From assembly GCA_947044365.1 (NCBI GenBank), contig OX345636.1, positions 3,492,001 to 3,556,000 on the forward strand: DNA of 64,000 bases, in the 5' to 3' direction. The position numbers and the translations under genes were made by a program. The notes under the pieces are model-generated. The model saw only the letters and a program-made list of their open reading frames with translations. It searched no databases and was not told where the DNA came from. Below, piece after piece: positions 44,866 through 55,782 of the stretch (the stretch's first letter is position 1; each line of letters starts with the position of its first letter). This stretch comes from Petrosia ficiformis. Lineage: Eukaryota; Porifera; Demospongiae; Haplosclerida; Petrosiidae.

Positions 44866-46204
44866 GCGAGAAAGAAGCAGAGAAGTGGAGTTTTGATATG
44901 AGAGAGAAAGAACAGAAACATATTTTATTACAATTGTCACAGAAAAGCATAGTGGACATGTTGAACAAATGTGAGATAATATAGTCATATTTTTTTGCTT
45001 TAGAGTTGAAAGAATCTCAGAAGTTGTTGGAAATACAAAAGACAATATCTTTAGTTAAATAACAAGAACTCAAAGAAACTCTAGATATTGAAAAAGACGC
45101 ACAATAGAAAATACAGAGATGGTACTTCTAGTTTTTAAGGAATCACCAACAAGCAATGCAAAAGTCAGAATCGCAACTACAAGAGACAGAATCCCAACTA
45201 CGAGAGACACAATCCAAACTACGAGAGACAGAATCCCAACTATGAGACACAATCCCAGCTACAACTAGCTAATACTAGAGCACTGGAAATGCAACAACAA
45301 ATACAGGTTGTAATTATTATAAATGATGATGTAATTATATTCCAACATTCATCGGATGTACACTCTGCTCATTGGTTAATAATTAATTAGATTGAGCTCT
45401 AGCTCCCGTAAGAAAATGTCCTTTTCAATAACAAAATCAACATGATGATCCACACTGGGTGATTGAGGGGGCCGAAGTACAAATGACACAGGAGATTTTA
45501 GGAACAGGGGGATGGTGTGAAGTGAAAATTGGTGTGTTTCGAGGTACCAAAGTAGCAGTTAAATCCCTCCATCAAATGATTATCTCAGAATACAATCTTG
45601 AACTCTTCTCCAGAGAAATGGATACAGCCTCTCGTGTACGTCATCCTAATCTTCTTCAATTCATAGGAGCTACTAGGGTGGGTAATCCCATGGTATTGAC
45701 TGAACTCATGCCTACCAGTCTTAGAAAGAAACTACAGGAGACACCCCTAACTAGATTCTGACTGTTAGTAGTGGTGTGGCATCTGCACTCAATTATCTTC
45801 ACCTCTGGAAACCACAACCAATTCTTTATCGTGATGTTAGCAGCGCCAATGTCCTTATGGAACCATCAGGCAATGGACGATAGAAGGGAAAACTCTCTGA
45901 TTATGGGCCTGCTAATCTACTTCACAAAACGCATACAGTAGCTCCTGGTAGTATAGCTTATGCTGCTCCTGAGGTTCAATCTCCTCATCTTCATTCTCCT
46001 GCAATGGATGTCTTCAGTTTTGGTATCCTCATTGTAGAAATGGCTACTTGTCGTTTCCCATCTGGAGTCTTATTAGAAAGAGAGGAACAAATACAAAGAG
46101 TCCAATGGCCATCCATTAAACAATTAGCTGAACGTTGTACAATTAATAATCCACAGTTACAGAACAAGTACTACAAGACATTAATATTATGTTTTTGTGA
46201 TTAG
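44866..46204 (+). pseudogene. Coiled-coil tyrosine-kinase-like (TKL) protein kinase, broken
   Basis: The 5' part encodes charged helices, then a heptad array (45155-45260) of ESQLRET-type units from a 21-base tandem repeat. An interrupting TGA lies near 45243. The kinase domain follows from 45453: ILGTGGWCEV glycine loop, VAVKSL with the ATP-binding Lys, RVRHPNLLQFIGA, then a frameshift near 45757. Next are YRDVSSANVL (catalytic loop, His replaced by Tyr, Asp kept), an in-frame TAG at 45881-45883, SDYGPANLL (DFG changed to DYG), AYAAPEV and DVFSFGILIVEMAT. It ends near 46204, at about the end of the C-lobe. Such coil-plus-TKL kinases form large families in sponges. With a frameshift and at least two stops it is a pseudogene. 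Confidence 0.85.
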
Positions 46205-46530
46205 TTTTAGTACTATACCATTAGAACAGATTTGTTGTTTGAATTCAATAAACTAGTCATTGTAATTATAATTATAATAAACTTTCTCAATTCATTACTT
46301 ACCTTTTCTTAAATCTGTTTATGTAACAGACTATATGTATATAATAATAATGATGCAGGAAACTGTGATCAGCTAGTGCATGGGAGTAAGTAGACACCAA
46401 TTGTATTCTTTAATTATACTCAGAATTGCACCTATTTTATTCATTAACAATACAGCTTACTAATATAAGCAACTCCTATTGTCTACAACCATTCAAATAT
46501 ATAGACAGACAGAAAACCATAACGTTCCAC
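46205..46530. other. Spacer
   Basis: No feature recognised apart from AT-rich tracts. Confidence 0.3.
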
Positions 46531-46534
46531 CAAT

Positions 46535-47350
46535 GCAGGCAATAAGATTAATTATTTTATTTGCAATCACTAATCTGAGTCTCGTGCCCACTTCACATGC
46601 AATAACAATCAATTACAACAGAAAGGGGTACTGTACACTTGTGTATGTCGCTGGCTTACCTTTTCATTGGATTTGTAAATTCTGATTATGTTCATCAAGG
46701 AGATCAAATTAATTATGTAAGTATAACTGGTATTGCTTATGTGTCTTGTTTCAATGGGATTGACAATCCTTGTCAAAGTTTTATTTATGTTTTTGTGAAC
46801 ATTAATTCTTGTGATGATAACTGTGTAATAATAATAGTTGACTCCCTGCCACAAGTTATATATAAACACTACAATTAATGTTTTGCCAGGAAAAATCAGT
46901 CATTACATGTGAGACGTTGTAATAAGGTTATTGTGAATATTTCAATCGGTGATGTTCAGATTATTTCCAGTGGTTCATCAAATGTGAAATTTGAAAATCT
47001 CACATTGTTTGTTGGGAAGCATAGCATATTTTTGATTCGTACCAGTTGAGTTTCAAAATGTCATCATAAAATATTCCTATTCAGTTTTTGTGTCTTATTA
47101 GTACTCATGACTGCTAGGTTTCAATTCTTTTTTTGAGCCTCACATCATAACAGCTGTGAACCAAGTCTTCCGATGCACAAGCAGTGCCCACTCCTGGTTA
47201 ACAAGAAAACACACTCAAATTGTGTTACATTTGCAGAAAACAACTATAAATATTCCGCATTTGACAGTGGAGTCGGTATTGTTAATCCATTTTCATGCAA
47301 TATTGGACAATTTGTAGGCCGCAATATTCGTTTAGATCACTGTTGATCTA
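46535..47350 (+). pseudogene. Unidentified secreted-protein remnants
   Basis: A frame starting at ATG 46535 opens with a convincing signal peptide (MQAIRLIILFAI, then PTSHA) and stops at 46683. The next frame (46639-46878) continues with cysteine-containing sequence (INYVSITGIAYVSCFNG, INSCDDNC). Further coding-like pieces are HVRRCNKVIVNISIGDVQI (about 46905) and SNCVTFAENNYKYSAFD (about 47215). Frames shift between them. The whole looks like a cysteine-rich extracellular protein that has decayed, perhaps the ectodomain of a receptor. No family is recognised. Confidence 0.35.
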
Positions 47351-47639
47351 AGCCCTTCAATTATTATAAATTAATGAGTTATTTTTCACTCTAAAAATGC
47401 ACATTGATTATCTAGTCATGAATTTAAAAACTGAAAACTGCATTTGTAATGCATTATAAATATATACAAATTTAAAAGCCTGAAAACATGTTTTAAACAA
47501 GCAAAACTACACACAAGAAATTTAAAAATATCACACAGTGCACATATTCATTTGCTATCAAACATGAACACACTGGCAAAATAATTAGTTTATTTACAGA
47601 GTAGACTTTAATAACTTTTTGTAGTCATTAGGGCCATCC

Positions 47640-48300
47640 CTATAATTGCTTTCCATGGGGTTTATTTGAAGCAAACGCTATACAGTTTGGAACAGATCAG
47701 TTACAATTTGCTTCTAATGAAAAGTTGAGTGTGTTTGTTAACTGGTACTTCTGGTCACTTCACACTACTAACATTATATACCACTTATGGAGAAATTCCT
47801 TCCAGACTAGATCTAGTTAAGAACAGGTATGGGGGACCATTTACTACTGAAGAAGTGGGAGATTATAAGACATTTAATAGAATCTTGTAAGTACTGATAT
47901 CTCTGTTTAGATTCCTATTGCCACCAAATACTTTAACATCGTTAATAGGGTTCGCAGACTGTGATACCAGGGATGAACTATACCCCTTTCTGTGTGATAT
48001 AAATGTCCAATATATATTTTACCTGTTCTTCTGATTCAAGTACACATGTTGATTATAAGACCATGTTTTAATCGATACGCATACTGGAACAGTATTTTTT
48101 TTAAAATGGGAACAGTTCTTGTACTAGTAGTAATGTCATTAGCTGTTGATGTTTCACTCCACAATTTCATTGAAAGTGTAAACTTGAGTTCCTATGAAAA
48201 TATATCACACTACTCCACATCATTCAATGAACTAACTTTCTATCTCTCTCTATCTAACAGGCTGAGCAGATTTTGCCAGTTTTGTGAACAAGATTGAGAT
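47640..48300 (+). pseudogene. SLC15/POT-type peptide transporter relic
   Basis: The first piece (47640-47800) reads FEANAIQFGTDQLQF and LSVFVNWYFWSL, the conserved N-A-x-x-F-G-x-D-Q and F-x-W-Y-x-W blocks of proton-coupled oligopeptide transporters. A frame change and a jump lead to RYGGPFTTEEVGDYKTF (about 47828), followed by a GTAAGT site. A further piece at 48046-48140 (IIRPCFNRYAYWNS, MGTVLVLVVMSLAVD) matches a later loop and helix. Much of the protein is missing, so this is a decayed copy. The family imports di- and tripeptides with protons. Confidence 0.6.
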
Positions 48301-48314
48301 GGTGCCTTGCTTTG

Positions 48315-48447
48315 GCAACAAAATTAAGTACCACTTCCACATAACAACCCTACGTAAGTATACAACTACAGCTAGAGTAAAGGGAAAACACAGAGAAGCG
48401 ATACTTATGTAGGGTTGTTATGCGGAAGTGGTATTTAATTTTGTTGC
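48315..48447. repeat. Inverted repeat, arms of about 47 bp
   Basis: GCAACAAAATTAAGTACCAC at 48315 pairs with GTGGTATTTAATTTTGTTGC ending at 48447. The arms have a few mismatches and a loop of about 40 bases. It is probably a small foldback MITE. Confidence 0.85.
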
Positions 48448-48469
48448 GGACCATTCCATATAGCTTCAC

Positions 48470-48655
48470 AGTTTCATAACTTCTTAACTTCGTAGCTTCA
48501 CAGCTTTATTGCTTTGATCTTCATAGCTACATAGCTTTGTAGCTTCATAGCTTTGTAGCTTCAGAGCTTCTTAGCCTCAGAGCTTCACAACTTCAAATAT
48601 ATATAGCCTCGTAGCTTCACAGCTTCGTAGATTTACAGCTTCGCATCAGGCAAAA
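48470..48655. repeat. Degenerate decamer minisatellite, orientation 1
   Basis: Units of about 9-11 bases based on TAGCTTCACA / TAGCTTCGTA / TAGCTTCATA run for roughly 180 bp. The same decamer occurs in both orientations at 50855-51330. Confidence 0.85.
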
Positions 48656-49500
48656 TGTTGGGTTTTATATCATTATTTCATGATAATTAACAAGTCTAAG
48701 TGATAATAGTAATAACACTCAGTCACAATATATATCATATATATAGATAAATCACTTTTCTCCTTTGATTTGATCTTCATCAACATTTTGTCATAAGGGG
48801 CTGTTAGAGGTAAAAGAAGTTTTGCAGCTCTCAAACCATCTAAATGGCACATGTTATCCTATGCTAGGACAACACAAAACCATTCATCTTCTGGAATGTT
48901 TATAGAGTTTCAAACAACCATGCTATCAGGTTGAGAAACACGTGTCATGGACCTTCGGACCTAAGGAAATACTGATGCATTTATTATTGTATTTCATGTA
49001 TAAATGTGTTAGTGTAGATAGGCTTCCAAGTGTCAATATGACCACAACATCGAACTATAAACATGTGTTAAAGAATAAGGTGAAAACTATACACAGTTTC
49101 TCCTTTGAAGCCACAAAGTGGTTTGTCTTTGCTTCTACGAAGCGTACTAGGCAAACAAGTAATTTGTGTGTGATTGTGTAATGTGTATAATCATGCATAC
49201 ATGTTGAGTTGACTTCATTTTATTAATTGTCAACTGCAAAAGTCACATCCTCTAAATCTTCAATGACACTGACTACGAGTGTTGTTGCTTCCCGTCTGAG
49301 CTAAATCTATCAACAAGTAATTTTGTTGTTACTTGTATCCCATTTGTGATAGTTAAATCTTCTATAGGTCACACTATCTTAGTAATACTGCCCATGTTTT
49401 AGACTGACTAAGTCCCCTATCACCTCTTCTTGGTCACCAGGTAGATCCACAGAAAAAATAAGTATGGAGTAAGAAACCATGCCAGAATTAGATTGTGTGA
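48656..49500. other. Non-coding, unassigned
   Basis: A 79-codon frame (48942-49181) has no motif. Nothing else was recognised. Confidence 0.3.
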
Positions 49501-49511
49501 CCTTTTGTATA

Positions 49512-49516
49512 CATTA

Positions 49517-49592
<76 letters not shown>

Positions 49593-49605
49593 TATGTATA
49601 TATAT
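49512..49605. repeat. TA microsatellite
   Basis: Long TA runs with few interruptions; the minus-strand frame rich in Ile and Tyr across it is an artefact. Confidence 0.95.
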
Positions 49606-49623
49606 ATATAAATAATTGTATAG

Positions 49624-49745
49624 AATGGAGATGAAAAAGTGTGGGTTAGCTGTGATCCCTGTTCCCGATGGTTTCACTTTCAATCTTTAGGATTTTCTAG
49701 AACACCATTCAACACAACAGATATTATGTGTGGCTTCTGCTAATG
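49624..49745 (+). pseudogene. PHD-finger exon fragment, copy 1
   Basis: The plus strand reads GDEKVWVSCDPCSRWFHF and, 19 residues later, C-x2-C, then a stop. The C-x2-C, W-x-H and C-x2-C spacing matches the second half of a PHD finger. The first half is replaced by the TA repeat. It is nearly identical in DNA to 50455-50590. Confidence 0.65.
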
Positions 49746-50400
49746 TAATGAACTTGTAAAAATAAAAATAAAAAGTCACATCATCTAAGTTTGCCATGGT
49801 TTCTTCACTGACCAAACCAATTGAAAAGGTAAAACTGATGATTGCTTGTGTATAACTGTCATAAGTGATATATATATATATATAATATATATATAATATA
49901 TATAATGTATACATGCAAAAGGTCACACCATCTAAGTCTGGCATGCTTTCTTACTCCATTACTATAGGGTTTAAGTGCAATAAACTCTGCTACCGCTGAA
50001 CACATAATTATTCCATACAGTTTTTATTATGACAATTAGTTTCACAAAACATTTCCTACCAAGGTGCCTTCAACCAGAATAACCAGGAAAAGGAACAATT
50101 GCAAATATCAATCTATAGCTAGTAAGAAAACCAAACTCAGTCCAGGTATGAAGTAAAGGCGAGTATTAGTTTATCAAATAATTCTGGCTTGGAATGATGT
50201 TCCTATATGTAGGTGACCGTACTGCTATATACAGATGTGAGAAACATAATATTCTTAGCAAAAGGTAAATGTATAGTACTGCATAACTTCGTTAATATAT
50301 GATTAATTTGCAATTGGCTAAATCATTAGCATAAATCTTCAAAAAATATTGAACATACTGATGGTGAGCTTACAACATTGACTATATAACACAATTTATA
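49746..50400. other. Spacer between the two PHD fragments
   Basis: It includes a second TA run at 49868-49905 and the direct repeats GGTCACACCATCTAAGT (49920) and AGTCACATCATCTAAGT (49775). No gene. Confidence 0.4.
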
Positions 50401-50403
50401 TTC

Positions 50404-50590
50404 TAGTGTTTTTCTGCATTAGAAAATGTCTGTCAGAAGTGCAAACTTCAGTCCCAGAGTGGAGATGAAAAAGTGTGGGTTAGCTATGATCCCTGTTCCC
50501 GATGGTTTCACTTTCAATCTTTAGGATTTTCTAGAACACCATCCAAGAAAACAGATATTATGTGCGGCTCCTGCTAATGTAATGAACTTG
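50404..50590 (+). pseudogene. PHD-finger exon fragment, copy 2
   Basis: The frame reads ALENVCQKCKLQSQSGDEK, WVSYDPCSRWFHF, and C-x2-C before TAA. This copy includes the first zinc pair (C-x2-C), but one Cys of the C-D-x-C pair is Tyr. It duplicates copy 1 about 840 bp downstream. It is probably part of a transposase gene like the Tigger at 41.5 kb, whose C-terminus has the related VWVCCDTC. Confidence 0.65.
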
Positions 50591-50854
50591 TTGACTATTA
50601 TATAATAATTGATGCTCAAACATGTTATCCATGATATATATATAGGTGTGAAGTTGAAAAGCTAGAATGTTAAAACTATGTTCATGAGTGCTGTCACACT
50701 GCACAGCAGCCACATGAAACTACTATATGAGTGAAGAAATATGCATGCATGATGCTGTTGTGAAGCTATATAAAATTATACACAACCATGAATTAAGTTG
50801 TGAACTTAGTTATATCGGAGTTCTTAATTGCAAATTAGGAAGCAATATAGGGAA

Positions 50855-51330
50855 GCTGTGAAGTAAGTGGTTAAAAAGCTATGAAGTTATGAAAGTTAGG
50901 AAGCTAATAAAATAGGAACTGCTAAGGTGCTATGAAGTTTGGAAGCTGCAAACCTATGAAGTTAGGAATCTATGAAGCAGTGAAGCTATGAAGTTAGGAA
51001 GCTTCAAAGTTAGTAAAGTAAGAAGTTACAAAGCTGTGAAGCTATGAAGCTACTAAGCTACGAAGCTCTGAAGCTATGAAGTTAGGAAGCTATGAAGTTA
51101 GGAAGCTATAAGAAGCTGTGAAGCTATGAAGCTAAGAAGCTGTGAAGCTATGAAACTGTGAAGCTATGATCATGATAGCTTCCTAACTTCATAGCTTCAT
51201 AGTTTTCTATCTTCTTAGCTTTCACAGCTTCTTAGCTTCATAGCTTCACAGCTTCCTAACTTCATAGCCACACAGCAGCTGCTTCATAGCTTTCAACTTC
51301 ATAGCTTCACAGCTTGATAGCTTTGAACTT
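50855..51330. repeat. Decamer minisatellite with a central inversion
   Basis: From about 50855 to 51168 the plus strand is built of GAAGCTATGA-like units (about 30). From 51177 to 51330 it is built of the reverse complement, TCATAGCTTC. The switch occurs around GCTATGATCATGATAGC at 51164-51180, a 17-base near-palindrome. Confidence 0.9.
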
Positions 51331-51639
51331 GTAGTAGGTCAACAGGATCAGGGACTATATATTGGGCTCTCACAAAATGTTCGAATGTATATATATACAA
51401 TTGATATTAATGATCATTAGCCTTGACTTCAGAAAAATGTCCATTTGGAATGGCCGATAATCTTTCTACTAACATCCTTTTTTTGTAATTATCCAATTTC
51501 AATCCAGTGCATAATCATGAATTAACCTTATTAAACTACCATGCACATACAAATTCCTCACATCATGAATGTGAACAGGCATAATAATTATAACGCACAT
51601 ATTGTTTTCATAATTATGCCACTTATGATTTGGAACTCA

Positions 51640-52254
51640 TTGATTGTGAACAATCTGTGCAACAGTTCACTCGGACTCCTCCTCGATTCCAATCAAGAAT
51701 GAGACGCAACACTGTGCAAGTTGATACTTTGCTAGCCAAATTTCTTGTAATACCTTGTGAAGGGCTAACAACTAAAAGTAGAGAGGTTTGCTGACTTACG
51801 TATACATCAAGAGATGGTTGTAAGGAAACGGGAGAGAAGCATAGTAGAATCTGTTAGAAACATGAAGTCACGTTTCTCAATATCAGATTGAAACATGCCA
51901 TATCTGTATAATAAACATTATCATACTACATTTCGCACCTGTTTTCTTATAGGTTTCCTTGCTATACATCAGGAAACATCTTACATTTTGCATTGACCAT
52001 GAATTAGGCTGAATTTGAACATACATAGTTGTACTGAATGAACTTCAAATTAATATTTTTCTCGCATCTATAATTATACAGCTGCTAGAACTCAGGACAT
52101 TATGCAAGAATTGAATCATAACTTACCTCAATTTGAAGATATAGTGCAAAGAAGAATGAATAGAGATGTGGAGAATGAGCAAACCTATAAGGAAAATACT
52201 TTACAGATGAGATGTAGCATATACATGTATGCAGTCACTGATGCTATGCTATAA
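51640..52254 (+). CDS. Unidentified gene piece, two coding-like exons
   Basis: A first stretch (about 51630-51800) reads YDLELIDCEQSVQQFTRTPP and SRMRRNTVQVDTLLAKFLV before a TGA. A second (52081-52254), directly after a TTATACAG acceptor-like site, reads AARTQDIMQELNHNLPQFED and RRMNRDVENEQTYKENT, stopping at TAA. Composition is more coding-like than its flanks. No domain is recognised; the second piece is charged and probably helical. They may be the ends of a longer gene or a relic. Confidence 0.3.
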
Positions 52255-52261
52255 ACGATTA

Positions 52262-52325
52262 AAGACACACAGACACACAATATGATTACTGTACCCTTCC
52301 GCCTACGCTTCTGTGCGAGAGTAAT
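52262..52325 (+). repeat. CACA tract plus CTTCCGCCTACGCTTC motif
   Basis: ACACACAGACACACAATATGA followed by TTACTGTACC and CTTCCGCCTACGCTTC, then GCGAGAGTAAT: a second copy of the arrangement at 25435-25512. Confidence 0.6.
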
Positions 52326-53870
52326 GGATACCTTTCTTGCTAGAGTAGTTTTTTAGCCAGTCAAACATCCGCCTTTTCAAGTTGCGCATGTACAATGCAG
52401 TAGATCATATTGTTGACAGAGGCAGCAAAGACAAGATAATTATATATATATATCATTAGTTTTTTTTAGTGAACTTTATATTAGTGCACAGTTAGGCAAT
52501 AACTTTTTTTTGTTAAGTCAGTAGATAGATGATATCTCTTTTTTATACATGATAATCTGAGGTTTTGCAAATTGTAGATAATAAACTTTAATAATCTTTC
52601 AACATACTGACACACTGCCAAGATCAAGTATATATGGATATTATTGTCAAAAGTATTTAATACTCTAACAGTGAAGATTGTATTGTATGACATCTAAAAT
52701 ATGGTAGCAACCTATTATAAAGACACAAGTAAGATTTAATGAAAAGTGACATGTAGAAATTGAGGTTATCCCAAGATGAGAGAATGCAAAAATGTTTATA
52801 ATTTAAAGACATTTCATAAAAAAGATTGAAAATTGAAATTCAAGATCAAAATTCAAAAAAGGGTTGAAGAAAAGAGGAAGAACAAATATGTATCGAAAAC
52901 CTTTTTGTAAAAAATTACAATATTCTTATATAATTTTATATCAAAACATATATACATACACAATTGCAATTAATTATAGACCAATATATTATACTCAATT
53001 TCACAATTACCATGTAAAGAACTGTCAAATAGTATGTCTGGGAATTGAGTGAAATTCTGAAATCTGTTATTTGTTGTTCTAACCAATGTGATAGGTTATA
53101 TGAGTTTCATCTGCTTAAAATGCTTTCCATTGTAAACATGTTTGTTATATATGTTTCTAATGGGGAATACAGATGTACCATCCATTAGGAACATAATAAT
53201 CTGTTAATGATGGTGTGATATCTTTTGATTCCAATAATTAGCCTCTATTGTACTGCAGTTGTTCAGTTATTGTATTCATTAGACAATATGATTTAAGTGA
53301 TGTCTATATAAATCTAATCTGTTTTTTATAGTAAAGACTGTTCTAGTTTCTGCTAAAATATATACTCTAACTGACTGGGACTGTAACAGGTTGAGATTTA
53401 AAACAACCATTATATATAATGCCAATGGATAGTACATTTGTACATTTATAACTGAAGCAAAATTGTAATCTTTATTATAATGTGTATACTAGCTAGTCAA
53501 TATAGATGAAAAGGAAAAAAAATATTACTACTTATAATCCTTACCTAGCAAGAAAAGAAATCAGCATTTATTTACACAGTTTCATTCAGGAGGAATTGAA
53601 ATCCATGTAATAAAATGAGTGTTAAAATACCCCTTTATTTTTGCAGTGATAAAAATACTAATTATATTTTATCAAGCTCTCAAATAATATAATTATACAA
53701 CAAATTAATTTTGTTACGGAATATGAGAATCATTGTTGATGAACTATGTTATCTAGAATACAATATTTATAATCTTGAAAATCACATAAGGGAATATTAA
53801 GTTCATTCACCTCAAGTACTATCATATCACAATGCTGTAAAAATAAAATAATGCAAAACTAAATACAATC
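52326..53870. other. AT-rich region without recognised features
   Basis: Several short frames on both strands have no motifs and biased composition. Confidence 0.4.
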
Positions 53871-53879
53871 ATTAATAAT

Positions 53880-54150
53880 ACACATGTACTTTTAATTAGA
53901 AACATAAATTATAATAAACATAATAAACATGATAATTCCTAATGAATAGCAATGTGCACTTTTAAATAGATGCATAGTAAATATGTTTATAGCAGTAAAT
54001 AAAACAAATATTATGTTCTTAATGAATAATACATATAATTTGTAATTACAAACATAATAAACATGTTTATAACGGAACAATATTATGTTCATAATGAATA
54101 ATACATATTATTTGTAATTACAAACATAATAAACATGTTTATAACAGAAA
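53880..54150. repeat. Tandem repeat of about 70 bp, 2-3 copies
   Basis: The unit contains AACATAATAAACATGTTTATAAC and ATTATGTTCATAATGAATAA. It is clearest at 54000-54150 and weaker at 53890-54000. Confidence 0.8.
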
Positions 54151-54809
54151 GAAAAAAATTCTATTTTCTATTCCATTACATGTATTGGCTTTGCAGAGAT
54201 GTTCTGATTATTGTTATTAATTTTATGTAAAAACAACAACTAAACTGATGAAACTTACATATTCAATCAATTTGCGCTATAAAATTCATTAGTTTGTATA
54301 GTGTTTGTATGTATAAAAGCATGGTAAAAGGCATATTTGCTCACCATGAGGAATCTGAACACACTTTCCACCTATAAATTATTCAGGCCTATAACTTTGG
54401 CCATTTGCTCCCTAATATCATATTACGCAGTACATATTTAAATACTCATATTGAAAGTTACAATGCTATATTATTCAACTTCAATAAATAATTTATAGTT
54501 TACTACTAATTATAATTATTGACTATTGTAGATTTACAAGATTATACTTTTCAATGACCTAATTTGGTTACATGCACAAGTTTTTAAAAATATCTTCGAA
54601 TTCTCTTGAAACTAAAGGAATATTTTGATTTGTGTCACTATTTTGGTAATATTTATCAGTATATAATTATATCCCTGTAAAAACAGAGTAAATATTTTTA
54701 TTTATATTTGTAAGATTTAGCGCATTGATGTGTTTGCATGCATCCTGATGACATAGCTAATACTAATCAATTCCTTCAAGTAATTTTAGTTACACAAGTT
54801 GTCAAATAA
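54151..54809. other. AT-rich spacer
   Basis: No feature recognised. Confidence 0.35.
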
Positions 54810-55245
54810 CTAAAGTGAAGTCACATTTGAGTTGGCACCTAACTAAATGATATTACCATTTAGTTTGGTGCCAACTCAATGTGAACTCACTTTAGGGGGA
54901 AGGAGAAAAAGTGGAAACGGCGGAAACAGTGGAAATGGCGGAAACGGCAGAAACGACGATCCTAACAAAACATCCCCCCCCCCTCCCCCCCAGTTTAGGC
55001 CCTGGGATTGTAAGGGTTATCATCCATGTTGTTTGAGTCTATATTCACATCTCCCGACTCAAACAACATGGATGATAACCCTAACAATCCCAGGACCTAA
55101 ACTCTGCCCCCAATTTTTTTTAAACATCCATGACTTTCTCAATGACTTTATATACATCAACAACTTTGCTAAACATGATATTGTTCATCACAAATGTGAT
55201 GTTTATTATCAGTTTCCGCCGTTTCCGCCATTTCCGCTTTTTTGT
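54810..55245. repeat. Nested foldback structure with GGAAACGGC ends
   Basis: Hairpin one occupies 54810-54895, with arms beginning CTAAAGTGAAGTCACATTTG and ending CTCACTTTAG. An outer inverted repeat follows (AAAGTGGAAACGGCGGAAAC at about 54908 against GTTTCCGCCGTTTCCGCC at about 55213). Inside lies hairpin two, 54993-55102, with arms of about 46 bp (GTTTAGG...GAGTC) and a loop of about 16 bases. The open frame over this region is created by the repeats and is not a gene. Confidence 0.9.
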
Positions 55246-55780
55246 TGATTAGTGAATGGCTTCAACACTTTATCTGTTATTAGCTAAATTAACGAACACG
55301 CCCACATCGCGAATTAATTGCTTCAAAGGTGTAACTAGAACGTCTTAGATCCCTTTTGTAACACTAGATAAATAGTGTTGGTGTTCTGCAAGAAAATAAA
55401 AATGTGCTGAAGTGTTTCAAAAGCAATATTTGACAAGTAAGTAACTTGTAATGAATTGTAAAGTTAATTTTTATTAACGAGTTTGTGTATCAAGGTTTAA
55501 TACTGTTTTTTCACATTTTTTTATCGTATGAGCTTACAATTACAGTGTGCTGGAGTGTTTATACGGCAGGACCTTTTAGGTAAGTAATGTATAATAAACC
55601 ATAAACTTCATAATTACCAGCTCATTGTTTATCAATGGTTTTATTACTACAAGGAGATAACATGAAAGGGTATATGGATATTTTTACAACTACGTTATTG
55701 TGTATAAAGTTTATAAAGGTGAGTAAAACAGTATAAATAATAATATACTTGAAATAATGATAAATAAATATTATACAATT
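55246..55780. other. 3' flank of the piggyBac transposase
   Basis: No gene. 55250-55450 is less AT-rich (TCGCGAATTAATTGC, AACGTCTTAGATCCC) and may be a promoter or first exon of something unseen. Confidence 0.3.
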
Positions 55781-55782
55781 GT

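Noticed and set aside
45070..45252. Hydrophobic minus-strand frame that looks like a membrane protein
   Set aside because: It is the antisense shadow of the heptad tandem repeat in the kinase gene.
48470..48655. CRISPR-like regularity
   Set aside because: Units are contiguous and degenerate with no unique spacers, and the genome is eukaryotic.
49420..49944. Minus-strand frames rich in Ile and Tyr
   Set aside because: Translations of TA microsatellites.
54847..55248. 133-codon plus-strand frame with Gly/Asn-rich and Pro-rich runs
   Set aside because: It lies wholly inside nested inverted repeats and a C-run, so the composition is a by-product of the repeats.
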